From Tepidamorphus sp. (GTDB taxonomy: Bacteria > Pseudomonadota > Alphaproteobacteria > Rhizobiales > Tepidamorphaceae), in assembly GCA_028280885.1 (NCBI GenBank), contig JANQKY010000076.1:1-48123 (forward strand): a DNA stretch of 48,123 nt, read 5' to 3'. The translations under genes and the position numbers were made by a program. Positions 40,814-48,123 of the stretch are shown here, piece by piece. Within the stretch, counting starts at the first letter, position 1. Each line of letters starts with the position of its first letter. The notes under the pieces were generated by a model, which saw only the letters and a program-made list of their open reading frames with translations, did no database searches and was not told the origin of the DNA.

Positions 40814-41569
40814 TCAGCCGCGTCCGACGAACGGCATCCTGGTCGCCATGATGGTCATGGTGAGGATATTCGCGTCGAGCGGCAGGCCGGCCATGTGGAC
40901 AACGGCGTCGCCGACCCGGTCGACATCCATCACCGGCTCCGGCGCCAGCTCGCCATTGGCCTGCGGCACGCCGGCGAGCATCGCCTCGGTCATCGCCGAG
41001 GCGGCGTTGCCGATATCGATCTGGCCGCAGGCGATATCGTATTTGCGCCCGTCCAGCGCCGCCGATTTGGTCAGGCCGGTCACCGCGTGCTTGGTCGCCG
41101 TATAGGGGATCGAGTTGGGGCGCGGGGTATGGGCGGAGATCGAGCCGTTGTTGATGATCCGCCCGCCGCGCGGGTCCTGCGCCTTCATCACCCGGAACGC
41201 CTCGCGTAGGCACAGGAACATGCCGGTCAGGTTGACGTCGACGACGGCCTTCCACTGATCGTCGGTTAGATCCTCCAGCGGGATCGGCGGGGCGCCTGTG
41301 CCGGCATTGTTGAACAAGACGTCGACGCGGCCATAGGTCTCGACGGTTTTGGCGAACAGCGCCTGGACAGAGGCCGAATCCGTCACGTCGCAGGCCATCG
41401 CCATCGCCGTTCCGCCGGCCGCGGCGATCTCGGCGGCCGTCTCGTCGAGCGGCGCGACGCGGCGGCCGGCCAGCACGACCGCATAACCCGCCGCCGCCAA
41501 CGCCTTTGCCGCGGCCTTGCCGACCCCCGTTCCCGCCCCCGTGACGATGGCTGATTTTGCGTTGCTCAT
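40814..41569 (-). CDS. Short-chain dehydrogenase/reductase
   Basis: A 251-residue classical SDR. Cofactor motif [13 protein letters not shown] (VLFNNAGTG), and catalytic S143 or S145, Y156 and K160 ([19 protein letters not shown]). The AGRR stretch after the second strand suggests NADP(H). GGGGAAG precedes the ATG at 41569; a longer start 12 codons upstream is less likely. It is the first gene of the apparent SDR-transporter-SDR-nnrS run. Substrate unknown. Confidence 0.92.
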   Translation of the reverse strand: MSNAKSAIVTGAGTGVGKAAAKALAAAGYAVVLAGRRVAPLDETAAEIAAAGGTAMAMACDVTDSASVQALFAKTVETYGRVDVLFNNAGTGAPPIPLEDLTDDQWKAVVDVNLTGMFLCLREAFRVMKAQDPRGGRIINNGSISAHTPRPNSIPYTATKHAVTGLTKSAALDGRKYDIACGQIDIGNAASAMTEAMLAGVPQANGELAPEPVMDVDRVGDAVVHMAGLPLDANILTMTIMATRMPFVGRG

Positions 41570-42548
41570 TGGCGCTTCCCCGTCTGTCCCGTGTCGATGC
41601 TTCAAGCCCGCGCCATTGGCGCTTCGCCCGTCCTAATACACCGGAGGCTGGCAAATCAAAACGGGAATGTATGCATTGCAGGCCTGCGTGGTCCCGCTGC
41701 TGTCCGGTTCAGCGGGGATGTGCTTTGATTTCCAGCCCGACCACCCCCTCGGATGTCATCCCCGGACTTGTTCCACTACTGTCCGGTTTAGCAAGACCGG
41801 GTTTTGATTTGTGGCCGGTGACCGACAGCAGACGCCGACGGGCCCTCACCCGGCCCTTCGGGCCGCCCTCTCCCGCCAAGGGGGAGAGGGAAAGAGCGCG
41901 CTGGACGGGCCGGGCAACGCGGCACCGACATCATTTGCGGTATCGGCGTTTTCTGTCCGGCAGCGGTTGCGACGACCGCACGACCTCTCAGATGCACGCG
42001 CACCCTCTCCCCCTTGGCGGGAGAGGGTCGGCCCGCAGGGCCGGGGTGAGGGCGCGTGGCACGGCCGCGCGTCGTGCCAGTTCTCCGGGATGACGATTGA
42101 GAGGCATTGGACCAAACCCACTCAGCGGTCATTGCCGGGCCTGTCCCACTGCTGTCCGGTTTAGTGGGACGGGGCTTCTTATCTTCAGCTTGGCCACCCC
42201 CTCGGCTGTCATGCCCGGACGTGTTCCGGGGACCCATGAACACCATCGCTAGCGGAGGTGTTCATGGATTGCCGGGACAAGCCCGGCAATGACCCCAGGG
42301 GACAAGCCCGGCAATGACACGAAGGGGGGATGGCGGGCAATAGCAGACGCCGCTTCCATCAAGGAAAACAGAACTGATGGCGGCCGAATTGGTGTATGGG
42401 CAGTGCGTGTCGTTCCCGCAAAGGCGGGAACCCGGTAATCCCTGTGTTTGCATCCTGGACAATGACGCTGGAGGGCTTGATGTGCGCACGCGCGTAAACA
42501 CCTACAGCCCTCTATCGTATGCGGGGCACGCGGTGAGGAGAATAGCGC
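41570..42548. other. Second gene-free repeat island
   Basis: About 980 bp without a gene, built from dispersed repeats. It contains TGTCATCCCCGGACTTGTTC...CCGGTTTA (41755-41790), partial relatives at about 41690-41712 and 42127-42165, and the 212-bp inverted-repeat element (41842-42053). It also has two adjacent GGGACAAGCCCGGCAATGAC units (about 42270-42318) and a 42267-42390 segment that repeats 16700-16800. A CGTTCCCGCAAAGGCGGGAA palindrome lies at about 42410-42430. It separates the SDR operon from the binding-protein gene. Confidence 0.8.
41842..42053. repeat. MITE-like inverted-repeat element, complete copy
   Basis: This 212-bp element has ~50-bp imperfect terminal inverted repeats. Left: GCCCTCACCCGGCCCTTCGG then CCCTCTCCCGCCAAGGGGGA. 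Right: the near-complement ending in GGGGTGAGGGC at 42053. Inside is a ~110-bp core without coding capacity. The copies at 1-200 and 48046-48123 are inverted relative to it. A hairpin of the whole unit is possible. No target-site duplication is evident by eye. Confidence 0.85.
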
Positions 42549-44171
42549 TTAGTCGGTCAGGCGCACGTTGTCGAAGGCGTGGCGACCGAGCGGGTCCATG
42601 CGGAAGCCGTCGACCTCGTCGCGCGTGCCCATGAAGACGACGGAATGGGCGATCGGCACCCAGGGCGCGTCGCGCTTGAAGATTTCCTGCGCCTTGCGGT
42701 AGAGCGCCTCGCGCACCGACTGGTCATAGCTGAGCTTGGCCCGGGTCACCAGGTCGTCGTACTCGGCATTGCACCAGCGCGACACGTTGTTACCGCCCAT
42801 CCGGGCCGCCGTGCAGCCGAGCAGCACGTTGAGGAAATTGTCCGGATCGCCATTGTCGCCGGTCCAGCCATAGAGCGCCATCGTATGCTCGCCATTCTGC
42901 AGGCTGTCGCGGTAGTCGCTCCATTCCTCGGTGACGAGATTGGCGCGGATGCCGATTTCGGCGAGATCGGCCTGGATCATCTCGGCGACCCGCTTGGCGT
43001 CCGGATTGTAGGGGCGGCTCACCGGCATGTACCACAGGTCGGTCTCGAAGCCGTTCGGGAAGCCCGCTTCCGCCAGCAGCCTCTGGGCGGCGAGCGGGTC
43101 ATAAGGGTAGTCCTCGATAGCCTCGTTATAGGACCACAGCGTCGGCGGGATCGGGTTCTTGGCCACCACGCCGGCGCCGCCATAGGCGCCCTCGATCACC
43201 GCTTCCTTGTCGATCGCCATATTGATCGCCCGGCGCACGCGGATGTCGTCGAAGGGCGGTTTTGCGATGTTCAGGGACAGATAGCCGATATTGAACCCCT
43301 CCTGCTGCAACAGCCGCAGATTGGGGTCGTCGACGATGGTCTTGGTGTCGGAGGGATTGGGAAACGCCATGACATGGCATTCGCCGGCCTTCATCTTGGT
43401 CAGCCGGACGGCCGGATTGGGCGTCACCGAGAACACCAGGCGCTCGATCGGCTGCCGGCCGTCCCAGTAGTCGGGAAACACCCGGTAGCGCACCGCCACA
43501 TCCTTCTGCACGCCGTCGAAGATGAATGGCCCGGTGCCGACCGGTTTCTCGTCGAGCAGTTCGGGCGTTCCCGCGGCAAGAAGCTGGGCGGCGTATTCCG
43601 CCGACAGGATCGAATTGAACGGCATGGCGAGATTGGCCAGAAACGGCGCCTCGGGCCGGGTCAGATTGATCTTCAGCGTCAGGTCGTCGACCTTCTCGAT
43701 CGTTTCGAGCAGGTCGGGCATGCCCATATCCTTGAAATAGGCGTAGCTTGCCTCCGAGACGTTGTGAAAGGGATGATCCTCCTTCCATTGCCGTTCCAGC
43801 GAGAACAGCACGTCGTCGGCATTCATCGCCCGGGTCGGCATGAAGATGTCGGTGGTATGGAACTGGACGCCGTCGCGCAGCCGGATGAGATATTCCGTGC
43901 CGTCCGCCGACACCTCCCAGGACCTGGCCAGCGCCGGCCGGATCCGCGTCGAGCCGGGCTCGAACTCGATCAACTGGTTGAACATCGGCCGGGCCGCGTT
44001 CAGCCCCGTCGTCGTCGTCACGATCTGCGGATTGAGTGCCTCCGGATTGCCCTCCGAGCAGAACACAAGCGTGCGCGCCCCGGCGACCGCGCTGCCTGCC
44101 ATCCCCGCCAGGCCCAGGATCGCGATACTCGTCAACAGTGTGATCGCCGGCCTGCGGGCAATGATCTGCAT
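42549..44171 (-). CDS. Dipeptide/oligopeptide-type periplasmic binding protein without permease
   Basis: A 540-residue family 5 extracellular solute-binding protein (DppA/OppA-like). Signal peptide MQIIARRPAITLLTSIAILGLAGMAGSAVA. Typical stretches: LVFCSEGNPEALNPQIVTTTTGLNAARPMFNQLIEF, ALARSWEVSADGTEYLIRLRDGVQFH (SBP_bac_5 signature), GTGPFIFDGVQKDVAVRYRVFPDYWDG and WTGDNGDPDNFLNVLLGC (DppA-like). GGAGGG precedes the ATG. No ABC permease or ATPase genes follow. Instead it lies 32 bp downstream of a large sensor kinase gene on the same strand. It may deliver peptides to a remote transporter, or act as a ligand-sensing partner of that kinase. Confidence 0.93.
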   Translation of the reverse strand: MQIIARRPAITLLTSIAILGLAGMAGSAVAGARTLVFCSEGNPEALNPQIVTTTTGLNAARPMFNQLIEFEPGSTRIRPALARSWEVSADGTEYLIRLRDGVQFHTTDIFMPTRAMNADDVLFSLERQWKEDHPFHNVSEASYAYFKDMGMPDLLETIEKVDDLTLKINLTRPEAPFLANLAMPFNSILSAEYAAQLLAAGTPELLDEKPVGTGPFIFDGVQKDVAVRYRVFPDYWDGRQPIERLVFSVTPNPAVRLTKMKAGECHVMAFPNPSDTKTIVDDPNLRLLQQEGFNIGYLSLNIAKPPFDDIRVRRAINMAIDKEAVIEGAYGGAGVVAKNPIPPTLWSYNEAIEDYPYDPLAAQRLLAEAGFPNGFETDLWYMPVSRPYNPDAKRVAEMIQADLAEIGIRANLVTEEWSDYRDSLQNGEHTMALYGWTGDNGDPDNFLNVLLGCTAARMGGNNVSRWCNAEYDDLVTRAKLSYDQSVREALYRKAQEIFKRDAPWVPIAHSVVFMGTRDEVDGFRMDPLGRHAFDNVRLTD

Positions 44172-44203
44172 GGGTCCCTCCGTGTTCGTGTTGTTATTCT
44201 GCT

Positions 44204-46555
44204 TCAGGAATGTTTCTGCCCTGTTTCAATAGCCGGATCGCCGACGGAGGTCGGCAGGTCGATGACGAAGCGGGTGCCGAGCCCGGTCTGGCTTTCGACC
44301 TCGATCTTGCCCTGCAGGAGGCCGGTCACGAGGTTGTAGACGATATGCAGGCCCAGCCCGGTCGAGCCCATGCTGCGCCCCGTGGTGAAGAAGGGGTCGA
44401 AGACGCGGCCGATATTCCACTTGTCGATGCCGCGCCCGTCGTCGCTGAAATCGATGCGGACCCGGCTGGCCTCCGGCTCGCTGACGACGATCGAGATCTG
44501 GCCGGTCTGGCCGTCCTGGAAGGCGTGGGTCAGCGCGTTCATGACCAGATTGGTCAGCACCTGGCTCAGGGCGCCGGGATAGGTGTCGACATTGAGGCCT
44601 TCGCGGCAATCGATGATGACCTTGTGCTTGGAGCGGCGCAGCGCCGGGCCGAGGCTGGTCATCAGTTCCTCAAGCCACAGATCCATGTCGAACCGCCGTC
44701 GCTCGCCGCTCGTCTGGTCGGCTGCGACCTGCTTGAAGCTGTGCACCAATTCGGCGGCGCGGTTGAGATTGACGAACAACAGCCGCGCGCCCTCCTTCAT
44801 CCGGTCGACGAACTGCTGCAGCGTCGAGCGCCTGAGCTGGCCGGTCTCGGCCGCCTCCTCGAAGCGGGCGACATCCTCGCCAAGCTGCGTGCCGGTGGTC
44901 AGCGCGATGCCGACGGGGGTATTGATCTCATGGGCGATGCCGGCGACGAGCTGGCCGAGCGAGGCGAGCTTTTCGGCCTGGATCAGGTCCGACTGGGCCC
45001 GCTGCAATTCCTCCAGCGCGGTATCGGTGCGCTCCTTGGCCTCGCGCAGATCCGTCTCGCGCTTGCCGATCTCGGCGACGAAGAAGTTGGCGGCGCGCGC
45101 CATCTCGCCCAGTTCGTCGCGCCGGTCGGCATCGGCGATCGGTCCGGCCTGCGGGTCGGCGGCAAGCTCGACCATGCCCTGCTGCACCCTGAGCAGCGGC
45201 CGCGTGATCGAGCGGGCGACCACGAAGCCGGTGCCGGCACCGAAGAGGAGGCCCGCCGCGGCCCCGAAGATCAGGATCGAGCGGATCGTGTCGCCGATCG
45301 TGTCGGCGTCGGCGGTGAACAGGTCGTTCATCGCCCGGGCATTGTCGATCATCGTCTGGGCGGTCATGTCCATGAAGGCGATGCGCTGGTTCTGGCGCCT
45401 GAGCACGTCGGTCGTCGTCGCCAGCCCGTCGCGCCACTGGTCGAGCGCGTCGATCATATCCGACTGGATGAGCGGCGAGATCGGCAGCGAGGCGACGGTG
45501 ACCGGCAGCGACGCGCTTTCGGCCAGGATGGCGGCGGTCGCGTCGGGATCGCGCTCCTTCAGGGCCTCCGCGGTCCGTTGGCTAAGCTGCAAAACGGCGA
45601 TCGCGACGTTCTGGGTCGCCCGCTCGGTCTCGTTGGCCTCGACGGAATAGGCGACCAGCTGGGCGATTTCCTCGTAGAGCGCTCGCTGCTCGGACGTCTT
45701 GACCTTGACGATCCGGTTCGACCAGTTGGTGATCCTGGTGCCCTCGCCCGACAGATGGTCGGTTTCGATACTGTCCAGGCCGCCGGGACTGTCGAGATAA
45801 GCGTTGATCGCCGCGTCATAGGCCTCCGCCAGCTCGCGTAGGATCGGCAAGGCGTCCGGGTCCTCGCTCTTCAGATTGTCGGAAAAGCGGTCGACCGCGT
45901 TGCGCAGCCGGCCGATATCGAAACCGAGCCGCAGCCGGATATCCTCATGCAGCACCGGCGGCGCGGTCAGATACAGGGCGGCGCGCAACTCCACGGTTGC
46001 AACCGCGTCGCGCATTTCCTTTGCCGCGTTGACCAGATCGCGGATGCGGCGGAAGGCGGCGTCGCGGTCGCCCAGGGTGGCGATGATGTCGGCGTTGGAG
46101 GCGCGCTGGCGCTCGCGCGCCTCGTCGGTCAGGCCGACGAGATGGGCGGCGCGGGCGTTCATCTCGTCGATCAGCCGGTCGCTTTCAACGGTTGCGACAA
46201 TGAACTCGCCCATGCTGGCGACATAGCGGGCAAGTGCGTCATCGGCACTGGCGGCCGCCTCGCGCAGGGCGGGGGCCCGGGCGACGACGACGAGGTCCTC
46301 CAGGTTGCGACCGGCCTCGGCGGCAAACTCCCGGAACCGCAGCGCATTCGCCTGGCGGTTGGCGCGCGGCTCGTTGACATATTCGTCGCGCGCCGTCATG
46401 GCGACGAGCAGGTTGCGATAGGTCGTGCCGGCCAGGACCGCGCCGTTGCGGGCGCGCTCGGCCTCGTTCAGCAGGATCCACGCCACCGCCGCGATCGCCG
46501 CGGCGATCGCGATGGGAATGCCACCGACGAGGAAGATCCGGTAGGTGATCCGCAT
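44204..46555 (-). CDS. Membrane sensor histidine kinase with large helical periplasmic domain
   Basis: A 783-residue kinase. First membrane helix about 7-28, then a long periplasmic domain (about 30-410) predicted almost wholly helical, resembling the helical bimodular (TorS/McpS-like) type. Second membrane helix about 418-445, then HAMP, a short coiled coil (IGKRETDLREAKERTDTALEELQRAQSDLIQAEKLASLG), HisKA with H542 in GIAHEINTPVG, and HATPase_c (NLVMNALTHAF, DDGRGID, GSTGLGLHIVYNLV). No receiver domain and no adjacent regulator gene. It is 32 bp upstream of a periplasmic binding-protein gene, a layout like TorS with TorT. Confidence 0.9.
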   Translation of the reverse strand: MRITYRIFLVGGIPIAIAAAIAAVAWILLNEAERARNGAVLAGTTYRNLLVAMTARDEYVNEPRANRQANALRFREFAAEAGRNLEDLVVVARAPALREAAASADDALARYVASMGEFIVATVESDRLIDEMNARAAHLVGLTDEARERQRASNADIIATLGDRDAAFRRIRDLVNAAKEMRDAVATVELRAALYLTAPPVLHEDIRLRLGFDIGRLRNAVDRFSDNLKSEDPDALPILRELAEAYDAAINAYLDSPGGLDSIETDHLSGEGTRITNWSNRIVKVKTSEQRALYEEIAQLVAYSVEANETERATQNVAIAVLQLSQRTAEALKERDPDATAAILAESASLPVTVASLPISPLIQSDMIDALDQWRDGLATTTDVLRRQNQRIAFMDMTAQTMIDNARAMNDLFTADADTIGDTIRSILIFGAAAGLLFGAGTGFVVARSITRPLLRVQQGMVELAADPQAGPIADADRRDELGEMARAANFFVAEIGKRETDLREAKERTDTALEELQRAQSDLIQAEKLASLGQLVAGIAHEINTPVGIALTTGTQLGEDVARFEEAAETGQLRRSTLQQFVDRMKEGARLLFVNLNRAAELVHSFKQVAADQTSGERRRFDMDLWLEELMTSLGPALRRSKHKVIIDCREGLNVDTYPGALSQVLTNLVMNALTHAFQDGQTGQISIVVSEPEASRVRIDFSDDGRGIDKWNIGRVFDPFFTTGRSMGSTGLGLHIVYNLVTGLLQGKIEVESQTGLGTRFVIDLPTSVGDPAIETGQKHS

Positions 46556-46621
46556 GGTGACACCGTTTTACCGCGCGCCGCTGCTTCGCGCTATCCGTCG
46601 CGCCTCGCGTTGGTTTACGGC

Positions 46622-47914
46622 CTAGACCCGGCCCGTCAGATGGCGCGCCCTGCGCAGTTCCGGGAACGCGTAGGCCCAGATGCCGGCGACCGCGATCGTG
46701 CCGATGCCGCCGATGACGACGGCCGGCACCGGGCCGATCAGCGCCGCCAGGGCACCGGCGCGGAATCCGCCCAACTCGTTGGAGGCGCCGATAAAGACCA
46801 TGTTGACCGCGTTGACCCGGCCGCGCAGGTGATCCGGCGTCCACAGCTGGATCAGCGTCTCGCGGACATAGACGCTGACCATGTCGCAGGCCCCCATCAG
46901 GATCAGCGCGACGATCGACAGCCAGACGATGGTCGACAGGCCGAAGACGACCGTGAAGAACCCGAACAGGCCGACGAAGACGAACATCAGCAGGCCGGCA
47001 TGGTCGCGGATCGGCCGGAAGCCCAGATAGATCGCGACCGCGACCGCGCCGATCCCCATGCCACCGCGCAAGAAGCCGAGGCCCCATGGCCCCACCTCCA
47101 GGATATCGCGGGCATAGACCGGCAGAAGCGCGACGGCACCGCCCAGCAGCACCGCGAACAGATCGAGCGAGATCGCGCCGAGCACCACCTTCTCGCGGCG
47201 CAGATAGCCGAAGCCGGCAAGCAGGGTCCGCCAGGTCGGCCGCTCGGCCTGCGTTTTCTGGACCGGGCGCGGCACCAGCAGCATCAGGACGGAGCCGCAC
47301 AGCAGCAGGAACAGCGCCGTGCCATAGGCGACTTCCGGCGCCAGCTCGTAGAGCAGTCCGCCGGCGACCGGGCCGGTGATGGTCGCGACCTGCCAGGCCG
47401 AGGAGTTCCAGGCGATCGCGTTGTTGATGTCCTCCGGCGGCACCAGATTGGCGACCAGCGACTGGGTCGCCGGATTGAAGAAGGCGCGGGCGATGCCGAA
47501 GCCGACAAGGATCGCGAAGATCGGCCAGACCACTCCGACGCCGGCCAGCGTGACCGCGATCAGGCCGGCGGCGCAGGCGGCTTCGGCGAACAGGCAGACC
47601 GCCATGATCATGCGCCGGTTGAAGCGGTCGGAGATGGCGCCGGTGACGAGCACCAGAAGCAGCGCCGGGGCGAACTGGACGAGACCGACGATGCCCAGAT
47701 CGAGCGGATCGCGGGTCAGGTCATAGACCTGCCAGCCGACCGCGACCGAGATCATCTGGGTCGCGAAATGCGCAAGCGCCCGCGCCAGCCAGTAATAGAG
47801 GAAGCCCGGATGCCGGAAGGCGTTGCCGGTTTGGGGCCCCGGTGGTTCGTCACGCGGTTCGTCTCGTGGCTTGCCGCGCGGCGGGGGATCATCGGTCGGA
47901 TTGTGGTCGGACAT
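46622..47914 (-). CDS. MFS transporter (EntS-like, MFS_3 type)
   Basis: A 430-residue inner-membrane transporter with about 12 hydrophobic helices after a Pro/Arg/Asp-rich cytoplasmic leader (MSDHNPTDDPPPRGKPRDEPRDEPPGPQTGN). The family pattern includes FRHPGFLYYWLARALAHFATQMISVAVGWQVYDLT, TGAISDRFNRRMIMAV (the loop 2-3 motif A region) and WTPDHLRGRVNAVNMVFIGASNELGGFRAG (characteristic of EntS-type members). Such proteins export siderophores or drugs by proton antiport. I chose the start at MSDHNP (47914); a start 22 codons earlier is possible. It is the first of three minus-strand genes with the sensor kinase (66 bp gap) downstream. Substrate unknown. Confidence 0.9.
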   Translation of the reverse strand: MSDHNPTDDPPPRGKPRDEPRDEPPGPQTGNAFRHPGFLYYWLARALAHFATQMISVAVGWQVYDLTRDPLDLGIVGLVQFAPALLLVLVTGAISDRFNRRMIMAVCLFAEAACAAGLIAVTLAGVGVVWPIFAILVGFGIARAFFNPATQSLVANLVPPEDINNAIAWNSSAWQVATITGPVAGGLLYELAPEVAYGTALFLLLCGSVLMLLVPRPVQKTQAERPTWRTLLAGFGYLRREKVVLGAISLDLFAVLLGGAVALLPVYARDILEVGPWGLGFLRGGMGIGAVAVAIYLGFRPIRDHAGLLMFVFVGLFGFFTVVFGLSTIVWLSIVALILMGACDMVSVYVRETLIQLWTPDHLRGRVNAVNMVFIGASNELGGFRAGALAALIGPVPAVVIGGIGTIAVAGIWAYAFPELRRARHLTGRV

Positions 47915-48045
47915 GGAGATGCGAAACGGAGGGCGGGAGATTGGACGCCGGATCGCGTCGCTTGGAACAGGCGAGAACAATAGCGGATTTTCGGCGTTTA
48001 GCTATCGGCCCGTCAGGGCAGGTAAGATGCGCGGCCGTGCCACGG

Positions 48046-48123
48046 GCCCTCACCCCGGTCCTGCGGACCGACCCTCTCCCGCCAAGGGGGAGAGGGTGCG
48101 AGTGCATCTGAGAGGCCGTGCGG
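48046..48123. repeat. MITE-like element, copy 3 (cut by window end)
   Basis: It starts GCCCTCACCCCGGTCCTGCG and continues into CCGACCCTCTCCCGCCAAGG. The last 56 bases (48068-48123) are identical to bases 1-56 of the window. If the two ends are joined on that overlap, a complete ~222-bp element results, close to the 212-bp copy at 41842-42053. Confidence 0.85.

Noticed and set aside
42549..44171. Complete dipeptide ABC transporter operon
   Set aside because: No permease or ATPase genes lie beside the binding protein; the downstream side is a repeat island.
45947..47983. 678-codon plus-strand frame over the MFS and kinase genes
   Set aside because: Gln/Arg/Asp-rich sequence with no domain, spanning two well-supported minus-strand genes.
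1..48123. Plasmid or phage closed by the terminal overlap
   Set aside because: The overlap lies in a dispersed repeat and the window carries core metabolic genes (sdhCDAB, leuB, aroQ), with no replication or partition genes.

Overview
The window is high-GC DNA from an alphaproteobacterium, most likely of the order Hyphomicrobiales (Rhizobiales). The pointers are a complete sdhCDAB locus, an Omp19-type Inh-family lipoprotein like that of Brucella, a mesaconyl-CoA hydratase typical of the ethylmalonyl-CoA pathway, small YkuD L,D-transpeptidases, and intergenic GTCATnCCnGG-type palindromic repeats. Genes such as sdhCDAB, leuB and aroQ make it chromosomal. No rRNA, tRNA, transposase, phage or CRISPR array was recognised. 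The first 56 bases are identical to the last 56, and both lie in copies of one ~210-220 bp inverted-repeat element. The window therefore looks like a contig that ends in a dispersed repeat at both sides.

Layout, left to right. 0.4-7 kb: a membrane class III adenylate cyclase, a PAP2 phosphatase, then a minus-strand block of PLP dehydratase, SbtA-like bicarbonate transporter, SbtB-like PII protein and beta-carbonic anhydrase. 7-11.3 kb (minus): two paralogous small secreted proteins flanking a DUF900-type hydrolase, a DUF429 protein and a pyridoxal kinase. 11.6-16.2 kb (plus): a CoA-ester lyase of the malyl-CoA lyase/thioesterase type, mesaconyl-CoA hydratase, a LuxR-type regulator and an exported amidase. 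16.2-17.2 kb: a gene-free repeat island.

17.2-21.9 kb: a succinate dehydrogenase operon in which an FkbM-type methyltransferase and a small four-cysteine exported protein sit between sdhA and sdhB. 21.9-25.1 kb: a LysR regulator divergent from a P450-ferredoxin pair with an atypical I-helix, followed by a glutathione S-transferase. 25.3-32.4 kb: an Omp19-like lipoprotein, a MaoC protein, an exported Cys-rich alpha/beta hydrolase, a small exported protein, an L,D-transpeptidase with strong terminators, an OmpR-type regulator, aroQ and a tandem pair of exported KCKNGTC proteins. 32.9-41.6 kb: a REC-DUF3369-histidine kinase, a double MaoC protein, an exported protein with a truncated relative beside it, leuB, and a minus-strand run of SDR, EamA transporter, SDR and NnrS. 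41.6-42.5 kb: a second repeat island sharing elements with the first. 42.5-47.9 kb (minus): an MFS exporter, a large TorS-like sensor kinase and a dipeptide-type binding protein without permease genes.

The most promising systems are the interrupted sdh operon, the sbtA-sbtB-carbonic anhydrase module in what looks like a heterotroph (with an adenylate cyclase close by), the sensor kinase/binding protein pair, and the repeat architecture. The last includes several short tandem duplications of 12-17 bp in gaps and one inside a kinase gene. All functions are inferred by reading motifs; no database search was possible.
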